64,000 nt of DNA from Pseudoalteromonas arctica (lineage in GTDB: Bacteria > Pseudomonadota > Gammaproteobacteria > Enterobacterales > Alteromonadaceae), in assembly GCF_012927645.1 (NCBI RefSeq), contig NZ_JABBMT010000017.1:1-64000 (forward strand), in the 5' to 3' direction. Below, piece by piece: positions 1-8,591 of the stretch. Below the pieces are notes generated by a model. That model worked only from the letters and a program-made list of their open reading frames with translations, had not been told where the DNA came from and searched no databases. A program made the position numbers and the translations under genes. Position 1 is the first letter of the stretch, and each line of letters starts with the position of its first letter.

Positions 1-96
1 ATGTGGTACAACAGTAACCGATTGCATTCCTACTTAGGGTATCAAAGCCCAAATGATTTTGAATTTAAAATTAATGAGTTAGAAAAAGTAGCTTAA
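1..96 (+). CDS. IS3-family transposase OrfB, C-terminal end only (runs off left edge)
   Basis: The frame is open from base 1 and ends in TAA at 94-96. The 31 residues include WYNSNRLHSYLGYQSPNDFE, the typical extreme C-terminus of the DDE integrase domain (rve_3) of IS3-family OrfB: a Trp-Tyr-Asn, then R-LHS-LGY, then SP-F. The start and the catalytic DDE residues lie outside the window. The ATG at base 1 is internal to the gene, not a start. Confidence 0.85.
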   Translation: MWYNSNRLHSYLGYQSPNDFEFKINELEKVA

Positions 97-127
97 CTAG
101 GGTGACTGAATTTAGTTGACCAGGTCA
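1..127 (+). mobile_element. Right end of an IS3-family insertion sequence
   Basis: The transposase tail is followed by a short segment (101-127) ending in CCAGGTCA, which suits a right terminal inverted repeat of an IS3-family element (ends usually TG...CA). The left end is outside the window, so the repeat pair and target duplication cannot be confirmed. The end is placed at 127 because a different open coding frame, the rep fragment, resumes immediately after. Confidence 0.6.
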
Positions 128-129
128 CT

Positions 130-495
130 CAGTCTTGTAATGAGTTCAGTTCGTCAGACCTTCCTAAAACCCACCCATTAAACCACTCCGAATTGAAAGG
201 GATTGTTAAGAGTGTGGCTAATTTCACTTGGTTCAAATATAGCTCGTCAAATAACCGTGGTAGAGCTGGACTTTTTTTACTGCAAATTAAGATCGTAACT
301 AAAAAACTTGCTCAACAGCAGGGGGCTAAGTTTACACACAAAGCACGTAGAACAAACACAGAGGAAAAAATTACTAGAGCAATAACGAAGATACAAAGTG
401 AAGGGAAAAAGCCTTCACAGGTACTTATAGCCAACGAAATAGGAATGACTCGACAAGCTGTTGCTAAATATAAACATCTACTAGAAATATGTTAA
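130..495 (+). pseudogene. 3' fragment of plasmid-type replication/primase protein (PriCT-1-like + HTH), cut by the IS
   Basis: A TTG at 193 could start a 100-aa protein, but the same frame stays open upstream to the IS end and carries family-like sequence. The string HPLNHSELKGIVKSVANFTW resembles the PriCT-1 (primase C-terminal 1) motif of plasmid replication initiators, usually written as ELR-IAKSVAKWTW, followed by an RGRAGL stretch. The C-terminus (about the last 40 residues, ending ANEIGMTRQAVAKYKHLL) is a helix-turn-helix of the kind found at the end of such Rep proteins. The 5' part is missing, apparently through the IS3 insertion, so this is a 3' remnant. The family call comes from motif recognition only. 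Confidence 0.55.
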
Positions 496-691
496 TTATG
501 CTGCACATCAGGGTATTAGGAAATAAGATAGGGCATGATGTTACATATTAAAGTTATTATCTAATAACTACATATGAATTAGCTGTAAGTAGTGAAGCTA
601 CATATATGCTACATGTATTAATAATATTTAGTGTGTGTAGCAATTTGTATTTTATTTAAATTGTAAGTACTTAATATTTAAATAAATTAAT

Positions 692-768
692 TGGTCGGTA
701 TGGAGAGATTCGAACTCTCGACCCCTGCCACCCCATGACAGTGCGCTACCAAGCTGCGCTACATACCG
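692..768 (-). tRNA. tRNA-Pro(GGG)
   Basis: Read on the minus strand, 768 to 692 gives a 77-nt cloverleaf with encoded CCA. The acceptor stem begins CGGTATG, the D-loop region has GCGCAGCTTGGTAGCGC, the anticodon loop is ATGGGGT (anticodon GGG) and the T arm contains GTTCGAATC. It closely parallels E. coli proL. Its 3' end faces the mobile-element debris at 1-495, which fits use of the tRNA 3' end as an integration site. Confidence 0.95.
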
Positions 769-780
769 ACGTTGCAAGCA

Positions 781-808
781 ATAGTACGTATATTTTTTCA
801 AAAATCAA
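781..808 (-). promoter_or_regulatory. Promoter of tRNA-Pro
   Basis: On the minus strand TTGATT (808-803), a 16-bp spacer and TACTAT (786-781) lie just upstream of the tRNA, giving a leader of only a few bases. Confidence 0.55.
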
Positions 809-874
809 TAAGCTTTTGTTTGTTTGAACATTTATTAAACGTACTAAGTGAAATAAATCATTTTATGAAGATTT

Positions 875-1495
875 TTAGTTATTTATCCACTCACTGATCG
901 ATTTATACATCACATCTCGTAGTATAGGTTGTGCAGTTTTGTTAGGGTGTATGTTGTCGTTTTGCATCAAGCTTTTATCTGATGCGATATCAAGCACAAA
1001 AAACGGCATTAAATGGCTGTCGGTTTCATCAGCAATGGCGGAGAAACTGGCGGTAAATAATCCGGTATAACGTGGCCCATAGTTAGGCGGAATGTGTACT
1101 TCCATAATTGCTACTTTGGCATCAGCGTGTTTGCTCTTGCTCACTAAACTGGCTAGGTTTTTTTTTAGGCGTTTAATTGGAAAGCCACGCAGGCCGTCGT
1201 TACCACCAAGCTCTATAAGTACATGGCTCGGTTGAAATTCATTAAGTAGGGCGTCTAAACGACGCAATGCGCCACCGGTGGTTTCGCCACTGATACTGGC
1301 ATTGATAAGTTGGATTGGCGCTTGCTCGTTGTCGTACTTATCTTGTAACAGTTTAACCCAGCCTTGCTCTTGTTTTAAGCCGTAGGCGGCGCTTAAACTA
1401 TCACCTAAAATTAAAATTGTGTTGTCAGCTGCCGCACTAAGTGGTTTGATTACTAATAGTAAAACGAAAATAAAACGTAGGATTGAATACATCAT
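875..1495 (-). CDS. tesA: Arylesterase / acyl-CoA thioesterase I, GDSL family (TesA)
   Basis: The 206-aa SGNH/GDSL hydrolase has a signal peptide (about residues 1-23, ending SAAA), so the enzyme is periplasmic. Block I is GDSLS with nucleophile Ser33, block III contains GGNDG, and the C-terminal D-x-x-H dyad is in NDNIHPNK. The family hydrolyses acyl thioesters, lysophospholipids and aryl esters. Two adjacent Met codons (1495 and 1492) compete as the start. The first abuts the ATG of ybbA with no intergenic base, so each gene's promoter must lie inside the other's coding end or a start is misplaced. E. coli also has tesA divergent from ybbA, which supports the assignment. Confidence 0.9.
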   Translation of the reverse strand: MMYSILRFIFVLLLVIKPLSAAADNTILILGDSLSAAYGLKQEQGWVKLLQDKYDNEQAPIQLINASISGETTGGALRRLDALLNEFQPSHVLIELGGNDGLRGFPIKRLKKNLASLVSKSKHADAKVAIMEVHIPPNYGPRYTGLFTASFSAIADETDSHLMPFFVLDIASDKSLMQNDNIHPNKTAQPILRDVMYKSISEWINN

Positions 1496-2209
1496 ATGTC
1501 AGCGCTATCTCAATTAAATATCATTCAGGTTAAAGGTCTTTCTAAAACGGTTAATACCCTTGAAGGGGATTTGCCCATCCTCAGCGACATCACCTTTAAT
1601 GTCAAGTATGGGGATTCGGTGGCTGTAGTTGGTGCATCTGGTTCAGGTAAATCTACTTTACTAAGCTTACTGGCAGGGCTGGATCAATCAACCCATGGCT
1701 CAATCTATTTGGATGGTGAGCCACTGCATGAACTTGGTGAAGAAGCGCGAGCAGCACTTAGAGCTGCCAAAGTGGGTTTTGTATTTCAATCTTTTATGTT
1801 GGTGCAAAGTTTAACCGCACTTGAAAATGTGATGCTACCTGCCGAGCTTGCTGGTAAGTCTAACGCCAAACAGCAGGCACTTGAGTTACTTGAAAAGGTG
1901 GGGTTGAGCCATCGTGTTGCGCATTATCCGTCTCAGCTTTCTGGCGGTGAACAACAACGTGTTGCTATTGCTCGCGCATTTATTGGCACGCCTAAAATTT
2001 TATTTGCTGATGAACCATCCGCTAACCTTGATAGCAAAAATGGTAAATTAATTGAGTCACTGTTATTCGAGCTAAATCAGCTCCATGGCACGACGTTAGT
2101 GTTAGTGACGCATGACGAAGCACTAGCTGCGAAATGTCAGTACGTTTTGCAAATTGAAGCGGGGCAATTAGTTAAAAATACCAATGAGGCTGTGGCGAAT
2201 GTGGGCTAA
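1496..2209 (+). CDS. ybbA: ABC transporter ATP-binding protein YbbA
   Basis: The 237-aa ATPase of the LolD/MacB type has Walker A GASGSGKST (residues 46-54), signature LSGGEQQ (148-154) and Walker B ILFADE (168-173). It is followed in frame-overlap by its FtsX-type permease. The divergent tesA partner and the permease neighbour match the E. coli tesA-ybbA-ybbP locus. The physiological substrate is unknown; relatives extract lipoproteins or peptides from the inner membrane rather than transporting across it. Confidence 0.9.
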   Translation: MSALSQLNIIQVKGLSKTVNTLEGDLPILSDITFNVKYGDSVAVVGASGSGKSTLLSLLAGLDQSTHGSIYLDGEPLHELGEEARAALRAAKVGFVFQSFMLVQSLTALENVMLPAELAGKSNAKQQALELLEKVGLSHRVAHYPSQLSGGEQQRVAIARAFIGTPKILFADEPSANLDSKNGKLIESLLFELNQLHGTTLVLVTHDEALAAKCQYVLQIEAGQLVKNTNEAVANVG

Positions 2210-4700
2210 ATTAGCACTAAGATTATTTAGCCGTGAGTTTCGCCGTGGTGAACTTACGGTGATCTGTGCGGCGATATCGCTTGCGGTATTAACGGTTTTA
2301 ACGCTTTCAATGGTAACCGACAGAATAGGGCAAAGTATCGCACAAAAAAGCAGTGCCTTTATTGCTGCGGATCGCGTGCTGGCAAGTAATCACGAGTTAC
2401 CTGATGAGTATTTAACTAAAGCGGGCGAATATAACTTACAAACGGCACAACTTACTTACTTTGATACTATGTTGTTTGCTAATGACGAAATGCAATTAAG
2501 CTCAGTTAAAGCGGTGTCAGAACAGTATCCACTCAAAGGTGAGCTGAAAGTTAAATCGAGTTTAACCGGTGAGGTTGAAGTAGCCAAACAGGGGCCAACG
2601 GTTGGTAATGTGTGGTTTAGTGAATCGGTATTTTACGCATTAAATGTAAAAGTGGGTGATACGGTTGAGCTAGGTGCTGCGCAATTTAATATTGAAAAAG
2701 TATTGGTGGAAGAGCCTGATGCGCCATTTAATATTTTTTCAAGTAGTCGTCGTGTGTTGTTAAATAACCAAGATGTAGAAAAAACTGAAGTGATCCAGCC
2801 GGGCAGCCGGGTTTTTTACCGCCAGTTGTATGCAGGTGATGAGAGTAACCTTACTGACTTTTATGCGTGGCTAAAACCACAAATGAAAGAAAATCAGCAA
2901 TGGTATGGCGTAAAAGACCGACAATCGCCTATTGCTAATAGCTTAAACCGCGCTGAAAGCTTTTTATTATTAGCAGGCTTATTGGGGATTATTTTAGCCG
3001 CAGTGGCAATTGCAGTGTCTGCTAAACGCTATTGTGAACGCCAATATGATCCTGTTGCGATGATGAAAACCTTAGGCGGCAGCCGCGCAATGATCCGTAA
3101 AATCTATTTACTGCATTTATCACTGGTATGTGGTTTATCTGTGATCCTTGGCTTAGCGATTGGTTATGGCTTACAAGAAATTGCCACTAACTATTTAGAA
3201 AAATCAATGAATAACACTTTACCTGCGGCGGGTTTTAAACCTTGGTTTGTAGCAATTAGCACCGGTGTGATTTGTGCGGTTATGTTTTCAATCAAACCAT
3301 TACTGGATTTATTTGATATTCCACCACTGAGAGTATTGCGCCGCAGCTTGGGTGATAAGCTATTGGTGAGTAAAGTGCATTTGGGCATGTCGGCTGTGAC
3401 GGTATTTTTACTGATGTGGTTATTTAGTAATAATTTAAAAATCACTGCTATTTTATTTGTTTCAACCTTGGTTTTAATCGTCCTCTTATTTTTGCTATCA
3501 CGGTTAATCTTCGGTGGTGGGCGTAAGCTAGGGCTGCGCCCAGGTAATAGTTGGTCGCTTGCGATTGCTTCTATTCAAAAACGGGCGAATGCCAATGCAG
3601 TGCAGTTGATCAGCTTTTCACTTGCTATAAAGCTGTTGTTATTTTTAGTGGTACTTAAAAACGATATGATCGCTGATTGGCAGTCGCAATTACCTAGTGA
3701 TGCACCGAATGCCTTTTTGGTGAATATTACAGAAAGCGAGCTGCCTGATGTGAATGCATTTTTAGAACAAAAAAACATCCAAGTATCTGACTTCTACCCT
3801 ACAGTTCGTGGTCGTGTCAACGCGGTTAACGGCGAGCTAGTTGCCCGTGATGTGTCATTACAAGATAACGAAAAGAAAGATGAAGAAGCTCGCGCAGGTA
3901 TTGGCCGTGAGCTAAACCTTACATGGCTTGAGCAAGCGCCTGTGCAAAATGAGATCATAGATGGGCAGTGGTTTGGCGATAATGCGGCCGCTGAGGCGTC
4001 AGTTGAAGAGTCAATGCTCGAGCGTTTAGATGTAAAACTTGGTGATACATTGACTTTTTTAATTGGTGCGCAATCGTTTGATGCAAAAATTACCAGTGTC
4101 CGTAAAGTTAATTGGGCAACCTTAAAACCTAATTTCTTTATTATTTTAAGCCCTGATGTTTTAGCTGACTTTCCGGCGACCTATATTTCATCGGTACGTA
4201 TAGAAGCCGATCAAAAACGTGACTTTAGCCAGTTATTACGCAGTTACCCAACCATCAATGCCATCGATGTTGAGAGCTTTGTAAAACAAATACGTTCTAC
4301 TATTGCACAAGTGTCTTTAGCAATTGGATTTGTACTGGCCATTGTAGTGCTATGCGGTGGTTTAGTATTGGTTTCTCAAGTACAAGCAAGCTTGGGTGAG
4401 CGAATGCAAGAAATTGTGATACTGCGTACCTTAGGTGCAAAAGCGAGATTAATAAAAAACGCGACCTTGTACGAGTTTTTATTACTTGGTGGCGCAGCCG
4501 GTTTTGTCGCTGCGCTGGTCAGTGATGTTGCGTTATTAATAGTACAACGAGAGATGTTTGACTTAGCAGGTAAGCTGCACCCGCATATTTGGCTGATTGG
4601 GCCATTAGTGGGGGGTGTGTTTGTGGCATCACTTGGCTACTTTATGATAGCCAGAACCATGCGTAAAAATACCCAAGGGTTACTGCGCTCTTTAGCCTAA
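2199..4700 (+). CDS. ybbP: FtsX-like ABC permease YbbP
   Basis: The 833-aa inner-membrane protein is the partner of YbbA. One N-terminal TM helix follows LFSREFRRGEL, then come a periplasmic domain, a first FtsX block near residues 250-380 (AESFLLLAGLLGIILAAVAI), further TMs, a second periplasmic domain and a C-terminal FtsX block with LGERMQEIVILRTLGA. ATG at 2199 is preferred over ATG at 2184: it has GAGG at 2186-2189 at proper spacing and overlaps ybbA by 11 nt. A hairpin terminator follows the stop. Confidence 0.88.
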   Translation: MWAKLALRLFSREFRRGELTVICAAISLAVLTVLTLSMVTDRIGQSIAQKSSAFIAADRVLASNHELPDEYLTKAGEYNLQTAQLTYFDTMLFANDEMQLSSVKAVSEQYPLKGELKVKSSLTGEVEVAKQGPTVGNVWFSESVFYALNVKVGDTVELGAAQFNIEKVLVEEPDAPFNIFSSSRRVLLNNQDVEKTEVIQPGSRVFYRQLYAGDESNLTDFYAWLKPQMKENQQWYGVKDRQSPIANSLNRAESFLLLAGLLGIILAAVAIAVSAKRYCERQYDPVAMMKTLGGSRAMIRKIYLLHLSLVCGLSVILGLAIGYGLQEIATNYLEKSMNNTLPAAGFKPWFVAISTGVICAVMFSIKPLLDLFDIPPLRVLRRSLGDKLLVSKVHLGMSAVTVFLLMWLFSNNLKITAILFVSTLVLIVLLFLLSRLIFGGGRKLGLRPGNSWSLAIASIQKRANANAVQLISFSLAIKLLLFLVVLKNDMIADWQSQLPSDAPNAFLVNITESELPDVNAFLEQKNIQVSDFYPTVRGRVNAVNGELVARDVSLQDNEKKDEEARAGIGRELNLTWLEQAPVQNEIIDGQWFGDNAAAEASVEESMLERLDVKLGDTLTFLIGAQSFDAKITSVRKVNWATLKPNFFIILSPDVLADFPATYISSVRIEADQKRDFSQLLRSYPTINAIDVESFVKQIRSTIAQVSLAIGFVLAIVVLCGGLVLVSQVQASLGERMQEIVILRTLGAKARLIKNATLYEFLLLGGAAGFVAALVSDVALLIVQREMFDLAGKLHPHIWLIGPLVGGVFVASLGYFMIARTMRKNTQGLLRSLA

Positions 4701-4719
4701 AAGGTTAGCGATTAAACAA

Positions 4720-4742
4720 GCCCGTTTTTACGGGCATTTTTT
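4720..4742 (+). terminator. Intrinsic terminator of ybbA-ybbP
   Basis: GCCCGT (4720-4725) and ACGGGC (4730-4735) pair around a 4-nt loop, followed by a T run (4737-4742). Confidence 0.8.
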
Positions 4743-4822
4743 ATGCCAATAATACACTGGTAATTTATACAGTGCTCTGGCATTATTAGCGTACTTAACT
4801 ATTTACACTGATTGGGCAAGTA

Positions 4823-5347
4823 TTGGCTATTATTTTAGGGATTGATCCTGGCTCACGATTAACCGGTTATGGGGTGATTGCCCATCAAGGTGCTAAATTT
4901 ACTTATTTAGGCAGCGGTTGTATAAAACTGGCCGATCACGAGTTTCCTATTCGATTAAAAATGATTTATCAAGGGATCAGCCAACTGATTGAACAATTTT
5001 CCCCCGATCATTTTGCCATTGAAAAAGTGTTTATGGCGCACAATCCTGATTCAGCTCTTAAATTAGGCCAAGCCCGAGGGGCTGCAATTGTTGGTGCTGC
5101 GATGGCTGATGTTCAGGTGTTTGAATACTCGGCGCGGCAAATAAAACAAGCCGTCGTTGGCAACGGTGGTGCCGATAAATCGCAAGTGCAGCATATGGTT
5201 AAAAATATTTTAAAATTACCAGGCACACCGCAAGCGGACGCCGCTGATGCATTAGCCATTGCGATATGCCATGCGCATTCAGATCAAAATTTAATAAAAC
5301 TAGCGGGCAGTGCCAGTAAAACCGTTAGAGGACGATTAAGGAAATAA
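4823..5347 (+). CDS. ruvC: Holliday junction endonuclease RuvC
   Basis: The 174-aa protein has the four acidic catalytic residues of the family: Asp8 (GIDPGS), Glu67 (AIEKVF), Asp139 and Asp142 (ADAADAL). It resolves Holliday junctions on the RuvAB complex. The start is unusual: the only in-frame candidate giving the conserved [11 protein letters not shown]-terminus is TTG at 4823. An in-frame stop lies at 4796-4798 and no ATG or GTG lies between. ruvA begins one base after the stop. Confidence 0.95.
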   Translation: MAIILGIDPGSRLTGYGVIAHQGAKFTYLGSGCIKLADHEFPIRLKMIYQGISQLIEQFSPDHFAIEKVFMAHNPDSALKLGQARGAAIVGAAMADVQVFEYSARQIKQAVVGNGGADKSQVQHMVKNILKLPGTPQADAADALAIAICHAHSDQNLIKLAGSASKTVRGRLRK

Positions 5348-5348
5348 C

Positions 5349-5966
5349 ATGATAGGTCGCTTAAATGGCATCTTAGTAGAAAAACAACCGCCAGAAATTT
5401 TGCTTGAAGTAAGTGGGGTTGGCTATGAAGTAAATATGCCAATGACCTGCTTTTATGATTTACCAAACATTGGCGAAAATGCCATTGTGTATACTCATTT
5501 TGTAGTAAGAGAAGACGCCCAGTTATTATTTGGCTTTAATAATAAAATAGAGCGAGCATTATTTAGAGAGCTATTAAAAGCCAATGGCGTTGGGCCAAAG
5601 CTCGGATTAGCAATACTTTCAGGGATGTCGGCTCAGCAATTTGTTAGCTGCGTCAATAATGAAGATGCCACCAGTTTAGTAAAGTTGCCGGGAGTCGGTA
5701 AAAAAACCGCAGAGCGGCTGGTACTTGAAATGAAAGATCGTTTAAAAGATTGGGGTAATGACTTATTCACGCCATTTAGTGATAATGCAGTTATAGAGCC
5801 TGCCTCTGATGCACTTATAGCTAATAATGCCGCAGATGATGCAATTTCTGCGCTAGTGTCGTTGGGTTATAAATTGGCGCAAGCACAAAAAACAGTAAAA
5901 TCGGTAGCCAAGCCTGATATGTCTACAGAGGTTCTTATTAAAGAATCTCTAAAATCAATGTTGTGA
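5349..5966 (+). CDS. ruvA: Holliday junction branch migration protein RuvA
   Basis: The 205-aa protein has an N-terminal OB-fold ([20 protein letters not shown]). Two helix-hairpin-helix motifs follow, [16 protein letters not shown] and [16 protein letters not shown], that bind junction DNA. The C-terminal domain III (about 155-205, [13 protein letters not shown]) contacts RuvB. It lies in the ruvCAB operon, 7 nt before ruvB. Confidence 0.96.
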   Translation: MIGRLNGILVEKQPPEILLEVSGVGYEVNMPMTCFYDLPNIGENAIVYTHFVVREDAQLLFGFNNKIERALFRELLKANGVGPKLGLAILSGMSAQQFVSCVNNEDATSLVKLPGVGKKTAERLVLEMKDRLKDWGNDLFTPFSDNAVIEPASDALIANNAADDAISALVSLGYKLAQAQKTVKSVAKPDMSTEVLIKESLKSML

Positions 5967-5973
5967 GTAAACC

Positions 5974-6981
5974 ATGATTGAAGCGGATCGTTTGATAGAT
6001 GCGACTGAACAAAGTAATGAAGATGTAGTCGATCGCGCGATTAGACCAAAACTATTAGCCGATTATACCGGGCAGCCCCATGTTAAACAGCAAATGGAAA
6101 TATTTATAGAAGCTGCACGGAGTCGGGGTGAAGCGCTGGATCATTTATTAATATTTGGTCCGCCGGGTTTGGGTAAAACCACACTAGCAAACATTGTTGC
6201 CAATGAGCTGAATGTCAGTATTAAAACAACCTCGGGTCCAGTGCTTGAAAAAGCCGGTGACTTAGCCGCACTACTTACCAACCTTGAAGAAGGCGATGTA
6301 CTTTTTATTGATGAAATACATAGATTAAGCCCGCAAGTTGAAGAAATACTTTATCCGGCAATGGAAGATTATCAACTCGATTTAATGATTGGTGAAGGAC
6401 CCGCTGCTCGTTCCATTAAGCTCGATTTACCTGCTTTTACTTTAGTCGGGGCAACCACTCGCGCAGGCTCGTTAACCTCACCGCTTAGAGACCGTTTTGG
6501 TATTGTGCAGCGTTTAGAGTTTTATTCAGTGGCAGATTTATCGACTATAGTGGGGCGCTCGGCTCATTATTTAAATTTACAAATGTGTGATGAAGGTGCC
6601 ATTGAAATAGCAAAACGCTCTCGTGGTACACCACGTATTGCCAATCGTTTATTACGTCGGGTACGTGATTACACGCAAGTTAAATCAGACGGGACTGTAA
6701 ATGCTGAAGTGGCAGAGCTGGCACTTAACATGATTGATGTAGATAAAAGCGGTTTTGATTATATGGATCGTAAATACTTGCTCGCCATCATAGAAAAGTT
6801 TATGGGTGGCCCTGTTGGTTTAGACAACTTAGCTGCCGCTATCGGTGAAGAAAAAGAAACTATTGAAGATGTGATCGAACCTTACCTCATCCAACAAGGA
6901 TTTATCCAACGTACGCCAAGAGGGCGTATTGTGTCTGATAACGCCTATCATCACTTTGGCTTATTACCCAAACAAGAATAA
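5974..6981 (+). CDS. ruvB: Holliday junction branch migration ATPase RuvB
   Basis: The 335-aa AAA+ motor has Walker [10 protein letters not shown] (62-70), Walker [11 protein letters not shown] (Asp113-Glu114), the beta-hairpin region after [16 protein letters not shown], and the C-terminal winged helix with [11 protein letters not shown]. It drives branch migration with RuvA and is the last gene of ruvCAB. No terminator is evident directly after it. In many relatives ybgC and tolQ follow; here about 900 bases without a protein gene intervene. Confidence 0.97.
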   Translation: MIEADRLIDATEQSNEDVVDRAIRPKLLADYTGQPHVKQQMEIFIEAARSRGEALDHLLIFGPPGLGKTTLANIVANELNVSIKTTSGPVLEKAGDLAALLTNLEEGDVLFIDEIHRLSPQVEEILYPAMEDYQLDLMIGEGPAARSIKLDLPAFTLVGATTRAGSLTSPLRDRFGIVQRLEFYSVADLSTIVGRSAHYLNLQMCDEGAIEIAKRSRGTPRIANRLLRRVRDYTQVKSDGTVNAEVAELALNMIDVDKSGFDYMDRKYLLAIIEKFMGGPVGLDNLAAAIGEEKETIEDVIEPYLIQQGFIQRTPRGRIVSDNAYHHFGLLPKQE

Positions 6982-7183
6982 AGTACATTTATTGTAGCTG
7001 TACGGTGCGTATGGCTGCTATTCAAGTGTGTATTTCGCTGTGTTTAAGTTAATAGTGTGATTAGCATATTATTCGAAGTTTAGATTATCTAGTTATTTGG
7101 GCTAATACAATTCACATGCTGTTAAGTTTGTAAACGATATTGTATGCGCCATAGCGAGGCCGTGCTGTGCGTGATTTTCAGGC

Positions 7184-7210
7184 AAAAAAAAGCCCGCATA
7201 AAATGCGGGC
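7184..7210 (-). terminator. Intrinsic terminator of the candidate small RNA
   Basis: On the minus strand GCCCGCAT (7210-7203) and ATGCGGGC (7199-7192) form a perfect 8-bp stem with a 3-nt loop, followed by eight T (7191-7184). It points away from every nearby protein gene, so it must end a different minus-strand transcript. Confidence 0.85.
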
Positions 7211-7363
7211 AAACAACAAGTTGAAGGAAGTAATCTAAGTAACACTGCTTAAATTCATCAAGTTTTATCATGAAAAACTTTAAGCATAGCAATATGAAAA
7301 ATCAGAATCATATTGCAAAGAACTGGGCTGAATGAAGTATTCATTGCTGCGCTAGCTCGGTAT
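7184..7363 (-). ncRNA. Candidate small regulatory RNA, about 180 nt, minus strand
   Basis: A minus-strand transcript is predicted from the promoter at 7370-7398 and the intrinsic terminator at 7184-7210. Four stem-loops lie in order: AATGAA/TTCATT (7331-7345); a perfect 9-bp stem (7289-7297 with 7308-7316); a bulged two-part stem (7247-7252 with 7280-7285, inner 7261-7266 with 7274-7279); and the terminator. Between the third stem and the terminator is a mostly unpaired stretch containing CUUCCUUC, complementary to a GAAGGAAG-type ribosome binding site, followed by UUGUUGUUU. This architecture suits a trans-acting small RNA. No coding frame fits the transcript, and I do not recognise it as 6S, GcvB, Spot 42, RyhB or CsrB. 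Confidence 0.6.
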
Positions 7364-7369
7364 AGGAGA

Positions 7370-7398
7370 ATAATACGCAATAGTTAGTTTTTGTTCAA
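7370..7398 (-). promoter_or_regulatory. Sigma70-type promoter of the candidate small RNA
   Basis: On the minus strand TTGAAC (7398-7393), a 17-bp spacer and TATTAT (7375-7370) are close to consensus at optimal spacing. Transcription would start near 7363. No protein gene lies downstream before the terminator at 7210-7184. Confidence 0.65.
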
Positions 7399-7582
7399 AC
7401 TAGAAAAATTTAATTTTCAGATAAAAAAAACTAATAGCAATATTTTTATGAGTGCTTTATTTTTGTTCATAAAGTTCACGGTTATATATTAATCTATTGA
7501 AATTGTAATATTTTATTTGTTTGAGTGATTTTTTTATAGATTAGTTAAACTGTTGCAATGACTATGCTTATAATCAATTATG

Positions 7583-7620
7583 CCTGTTTATTCATTAAGA
7601 GTGAATAAACAGGGTGTTTT
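7583..7620 (+). repeat. Perfect 12-bp hairpin, terminator-like
   Basis: Arms 7583-7594 (CCTGTTTATTCA) and 7602-7613 are perfect complements around a 7-nt loop, followed by GTGTTTT. It could terminate a plus-strand transcript, but none is evident. Confidence 0.5.
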
Positions 7621-7840
7621 ACACGATTTTTTGCTTATAAATAAGCATCAAACCATGTATTTAACTCGAGTGTAGCCTTAAATAGTTGTGTTGATATTGT
7701 CGAACATGGTAATAAGAATGGTGTCAGCCTGCTCTTTAACGTTTTTTGTTGCTAATTCACAGCAATAGCGTTGTCAGTACTGAGCTGAATAGATACACTA
7801 GGTGCAACTTTTGGCCATCTTTTCGGTCATATACCTAGCG

Positions 7841-7846
7841 TATAAT
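7841..7846 (+). promoter_or_regulatory. -10 element of the tol-pal operon promoter
   Basis: A consensus TATAAT lies 40 nt upstream of the tolQ GTG. A matching -35 is weak (TCTTTT at 7818-7823 would give 17 bp). Confidence 0.45.
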
Positions 7847-7886
7847 GAAATGTTATTTATACAAGAAATCTTATTAGGAGTTTAAT

Positions 7887-8591
7887 GTGGGTTCAGGGCT
7901 TAATTTTTTAGATTTAATTCTAGAAGCAAGTTTTCTTGTGCAATTAGTTATGCTGGCGTTAGTCGCTATGTCAGTGATGTCGTGGGCAATTATTTTTCAG
8001 CGTAAAAAAGCAATTTCAGATGCATTAGCCGATACTAAGCGATTTGAGCAAAAGTTTTGGTCAGGCATTGATTTAAGTAAACTCTACAATGAGATCTCAT
8101 CGCGCAGCGGTAGCTCAACTGGCGTTGAAGCATTATTTATAGCAGGCTTTAAAGAGTTTGCTCGCCATAAGAAAAACTCTTTTCAAAGTGCTAGCATTGT
8201 AATGGAGGGGACACATCGTTCAATGCGAGTTGCGTTATCGCGTGAAATCGAAAAATTAGAATCAAGTTTATCGTTTTTAGCAACGGTAGGGTCTATCAGT
8301 CCTTACATTGGTTTGTTTGGTACTGTATGGGGTATTATGAATGCTTTTATCGCGTTAGGTGAAGTTAAGCAAGCAACTCTACAAATGGTTGCCCCAGGTA
8401 TAGCCGAAGCTCTTATTGCAACTGCGATGGGTTTATTCGCTGCTATTCCAGCGGTTATTGCATACAACCGCTTTGCAAATAGAGTTGAAAAGCTAGAATC
8501 TAACTACATTAACTTTATGGAAGAGTTTGCAAATATTTTACATCGTCAAGCAGCTACCCAAATAGAGGCAAAAGCGAATGTATCAGCGTAA
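7887..8591 (+). CDS. tolQ: Tol-Pal system proton channel subunit TolQ
   Basis: The 234-aa ExbB/MotA-type inner-membrane protein has three TM segments (about 15-37, 135-160 and 170-192, the last in [20 protein letters not shown]). With TolR it forms the channel that energises TolA for outer-membrane invagination at division. The start is GTG at 7887, with TAGGAG upstream; the overlapping ATG at 7885 is out of frame. The 3' end overlaps tolR by 14 nt. Confidence 0.95.
   Translation: MGSGLNFLDLILEASFLVQLVMLALVAMSVMSWAIIFQRKKAISDALADTKRFEQKFWSGIDLSKLYNEISSRSGSSTGVEALFIAGFKEFARHKKNSFQSASIVMEGTHRSMRVALSREIEKLESSLSFLATVGSISPYIGLFGTVWGIMNAFIALGEVKQATLQMVAPGIAEALIATAMGLFAAIPAVIAYNRFANRVEKLESNYINFMEEFANILHRQAATQIEAKANVSA

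Larger units (their letters stand above)
6982..7886. other. 905-bp gap without a protein gene, between ruvB and tolQ
   Basis: I find no coding frame with family resemblance on either strand, and ybgC, normally just before tolQ, is absent. The gap holds a candidate minus-strand small RNA with promoter and terminator (7184-7398), a perfect 12-bp hairpin (7583-7613) and the tolQ promoter region (around 7841). The rest is AT-rich. Confidence 0.7.

Noticed and set aside
7885..7887. ATG overlapping the tolQ GTG
   Set aside because: It is out of frame with the TolQ sequence; only GTG 7887 gives [10 protein letters not shown].
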